Below are positions 27,036 to 28,532 of a DNA stretch of 28,532 nt, in pieces. Position numbers and translations under genes: made by a program. Source of the stretch: Azolla pinnata (taxonomy: Eukaryota; Streptophyta; Polypodiopsida; Salviniales; Salviniaceae); contig JBBBWG010032474.1 in NCBI GenBank assembly GCA_037176905.1, forward strand, positions 12,320-40,851, read 5' to 3'. The notes beneath the pieces were generated by a model. The model did no database searches, was not told the origin of the DNA, and worked only from the letters and a program-made list of their open reading frames with translations. Numbering within the stretch: the stretch's first letter is position 1; every line of letters starts with the position of its first letter.

Positions 27036-28532
27036 TTAAAATGGAGCCTCGGAATACAGAGGGGATGACGATGCAGTCCCAAAATGTCGATGGTTTTGAT
27101 CGCCTTTATTGACGAGCTGGACACCTGAACGAGGAAGCTCATTGATCAAGAATGTCTCCAGTTCAGTAGCAATGCTCTTATTCGGCACATATACATAGAG
27201 AAAGGGGGCCTTCCGCAAGCCTTGAGCCTTCCGGTGAGCTTTTATCCTTCCTGCTATATCATCAGTCTAGAAAAACAACGAAACAAATCTAAGGGTTCAG
27301 TTATTTTCAGGTGATTGTATATACAATCCGAGAAAATGTGAGGGTTCAGTTATTTTCAGTTATTTTCAGGTGATTTGCACTAGAATCGATCGATCATGGC
27401 TTCATAAGCTACACACATAACATCACAAAACACTTGTACCTGCCCGACATAAAACTTCTCATCGGGTCTAAACATCAGGTACACACATGATCGGTTTGTC
27501 GCGGCTGGAGGCGGATTTTCACGGCTACCTATCTTGGTGAAAATGAGCTCCTCCTCCGAAGTCAGCCATCTCTGTTCCATGGTCTTCATCCTGCATTTGC
27601 CCAAGAATATTTGTGTAGCGTGATCCTCTGCAAACGTATTCGCCGTAGATAGGTCATGTAACCATCACCGTAGAACAAAGCAAATCGACTATATATGGGA
27701 GAGCAAGAATACCTATTCCAGGTACAATCTCATCTTGTGCTTCGTAATCCCTGTCTGATCTGGCGAAATGAAATTTCGAAGTTTCTCGTTCAGGCAACTT
27801 TGCATCTAGTATTTCACCTGATCTAGGATCAGTGGAAGCTTCTAGCTTATTCCCCTTTCCAGAAAACTCTGAAGCATCCGCATCGACCGTAAGTTCAGAT
27901 TTGTTCGGAACCTTATCGTAACTATGATAGAGCATGTAGAGCTGCTGTGCTCTTTCCAAAATCCCGTGCGGAATTCCTTCATTTCGTGCAGTCTCAAATG
28001 CTAGGCTTTCCCTGCAACACCCATCCACCATTTTCCATGTGGGTGTTAAGACTCCATTCACAGTGTATGTACCCATAGCTTTATGCACGAGCTTCTTCAC
28101 GTTCAACTCCATATCTAGTAGACCATGCAAATGTGTCGCGAGAACCCCCAAGCATTCAACCGAATCCAGGTATTCAATAACACTAGCAGTAATAGCTGTG
28201 CCCTTTTGGACCTCTGTTCCACCACAAAGTTCGTCGATCAATATCAGGCTTCTATCTGTTACTTCCAGGAGAATCGTCCGCAATTCGGACATTTCCATCT
28301 GCAGAACGCCTGAAAATGATGAGAAACATACAGTTGAGATGAAACACATAAACTGCTGCAGAAATCTCCACACCTGAAATGAGCTCTTTCCATCTGCAGG
28401 GCTATCTAGGGGCATCATCCTCACCATCACAGCATCAAGCCATGGTATCACAGCAGATGCAGCTGGCACCATCAATCCACAAATACCAAGCAATGCAGCA
28501 GCACCGATTGATCTCAAAATGCTGGACTTTCC
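27036..28532 (-). CDS. MSH1: MSH1, plant organellar MutS homologue with GIY-YIG tail (3' part)
   Basis: Four minus-strand exons: 28374-28532 (cut by the window edge), 27713-28298, 27440-27627 and 27036-27266. They give the last 387 residues. The visible part begins inside the Walker A motif of the MutS ATPase (GKSSILRSIGAAALLG). It continues with GLMVPAASAVIP, SPADGKSSFQ, Walker B (RSLILIDELCGGTE), the signature THLHG, and PTWKMVDGCCRESLAFE. A poorly conserved linker of about 100 residues (roughly 165-260 of this part) follows. The last two exons code the GIY-YIG-like domain: SCVYLMFRPDEKFYVGQ, TDDIAGRIKAHR, and ELETFLINELPRSG. That fusion is unique to MSH1. MSH1 acts in plastids and mitochondria to suppress ectopic recombination and promote repair. 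The ATPase signature here reads LCGGTE, where flowering plants as I recall have ICRGTE. The N-terminal mismatch-recognition domains lie outside the window. Confidence 0.95.
27290..27376. repeat. Short duplication in the last MSH1 intron
   Basis: GGGTTCAGTTATTTTCAG then GTGATT occurs at about 27293 and again from about 27343, the second time with TTATTTTCAG doubled. It lies between the two GIY-YIG exons. Confidence 0.85.

Noticed and set aside
27654..28517. Single 287-codon frame over MSH1
   Set aside because: It reads through a 75-nt intron at 28299-28373 and past the true donor at 27713. The spliced model matches the MSH1 family better and continues into the GIY-YIG exons.
1..28532. CRISPR arrays, prokaryotic operons or phage modules
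   Set aside because: All recognisable genes are spliced plant genes; the tandem repeats lack regular unique spacers.

Overview
The window reads as nuclear DNA of a land plant. Its genes have many short exons with GT..AG introns. It carries a block of degenerate TTTAGGG (plant-type telomere) repeats, CT- or GA-rich leader tracts, Mutator-like DNA transposons, and plant-specific families (CASP-like membrane protein, MSH1 with a GIY-YIG tail, BSD2-like zinc protein). The squalene synthase and MSH1 proteins look fairly diverged from the flowering-plant versions I remember. A non-angiosperm (bryophyte, lycophyte or fern) is therefore possible, but I cannot settle the lineage without a search.

Layout, left to right. 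Positions 1-406 hold a tandem repeat inside an open frame coding DSYGD-like repeats, perhaps the end of an unknown gene. Positions 1467-2897 (minus) hold a three-exon CASP-like (CASPL) membrane-protein gene whose first intron contains a 33-bp minisatellite. Positions 2898-4459 are simple-sequence-rich intergenic DNA. Positions 4469-5550 are a complete non-autonomous Mutator-like element (MULE) with ~205-bp terminal inverted repeats; each arm carries a captured piece of a MYB DNA-binding domain, and a 9-bp target duplication flanks the element. Positions 6086-6198 are an interstitial telomere-like block. Positions 6402-15632 (plus) hold a 14- or 15-exon organellar-type 5'-3' exonuclease gene. 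Positions 16784-18425 (plus) hold a three-exon DnaJ-type zinc-finger (BSD2-like) gene. Positions 19617-24478 (minus) hold a complete 12-exon squalene synthase gene. A second, decayed relative of the MULE (about 24665-25076) sits directly on the squalene synthase promoter. Positions 27036-28532 (minus) hold the 3' end of MSH1, cut by the window edge inside the Walker A motif.

Two of the five recognisable genes act on organellar DNA: the PolA-like 5'-3' exonuclease and MSH1, which suppresses ectopic recombination in plastids and mitochondria. Squalene synthase makes the first committed sterol precursor at the ER, the zinc-finger protein is probably a plastid chaperone-like factor, and the CASPL protein is a four-helix plasma-membrane protein. 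There is no operon logic here; the genes are independent. I did not find a wholly new system. The most unusual structures are the MULE with MYB-derived inverted ends, its relative at the squalene synthase promoter, and a perfect 28-nt intronic inverted repeat that encloses two tiny exons of the exonuclease gene.

All exon models below were joined by hand from splice consensus, frame and family similarity. In the five main genes every exon phase closes.
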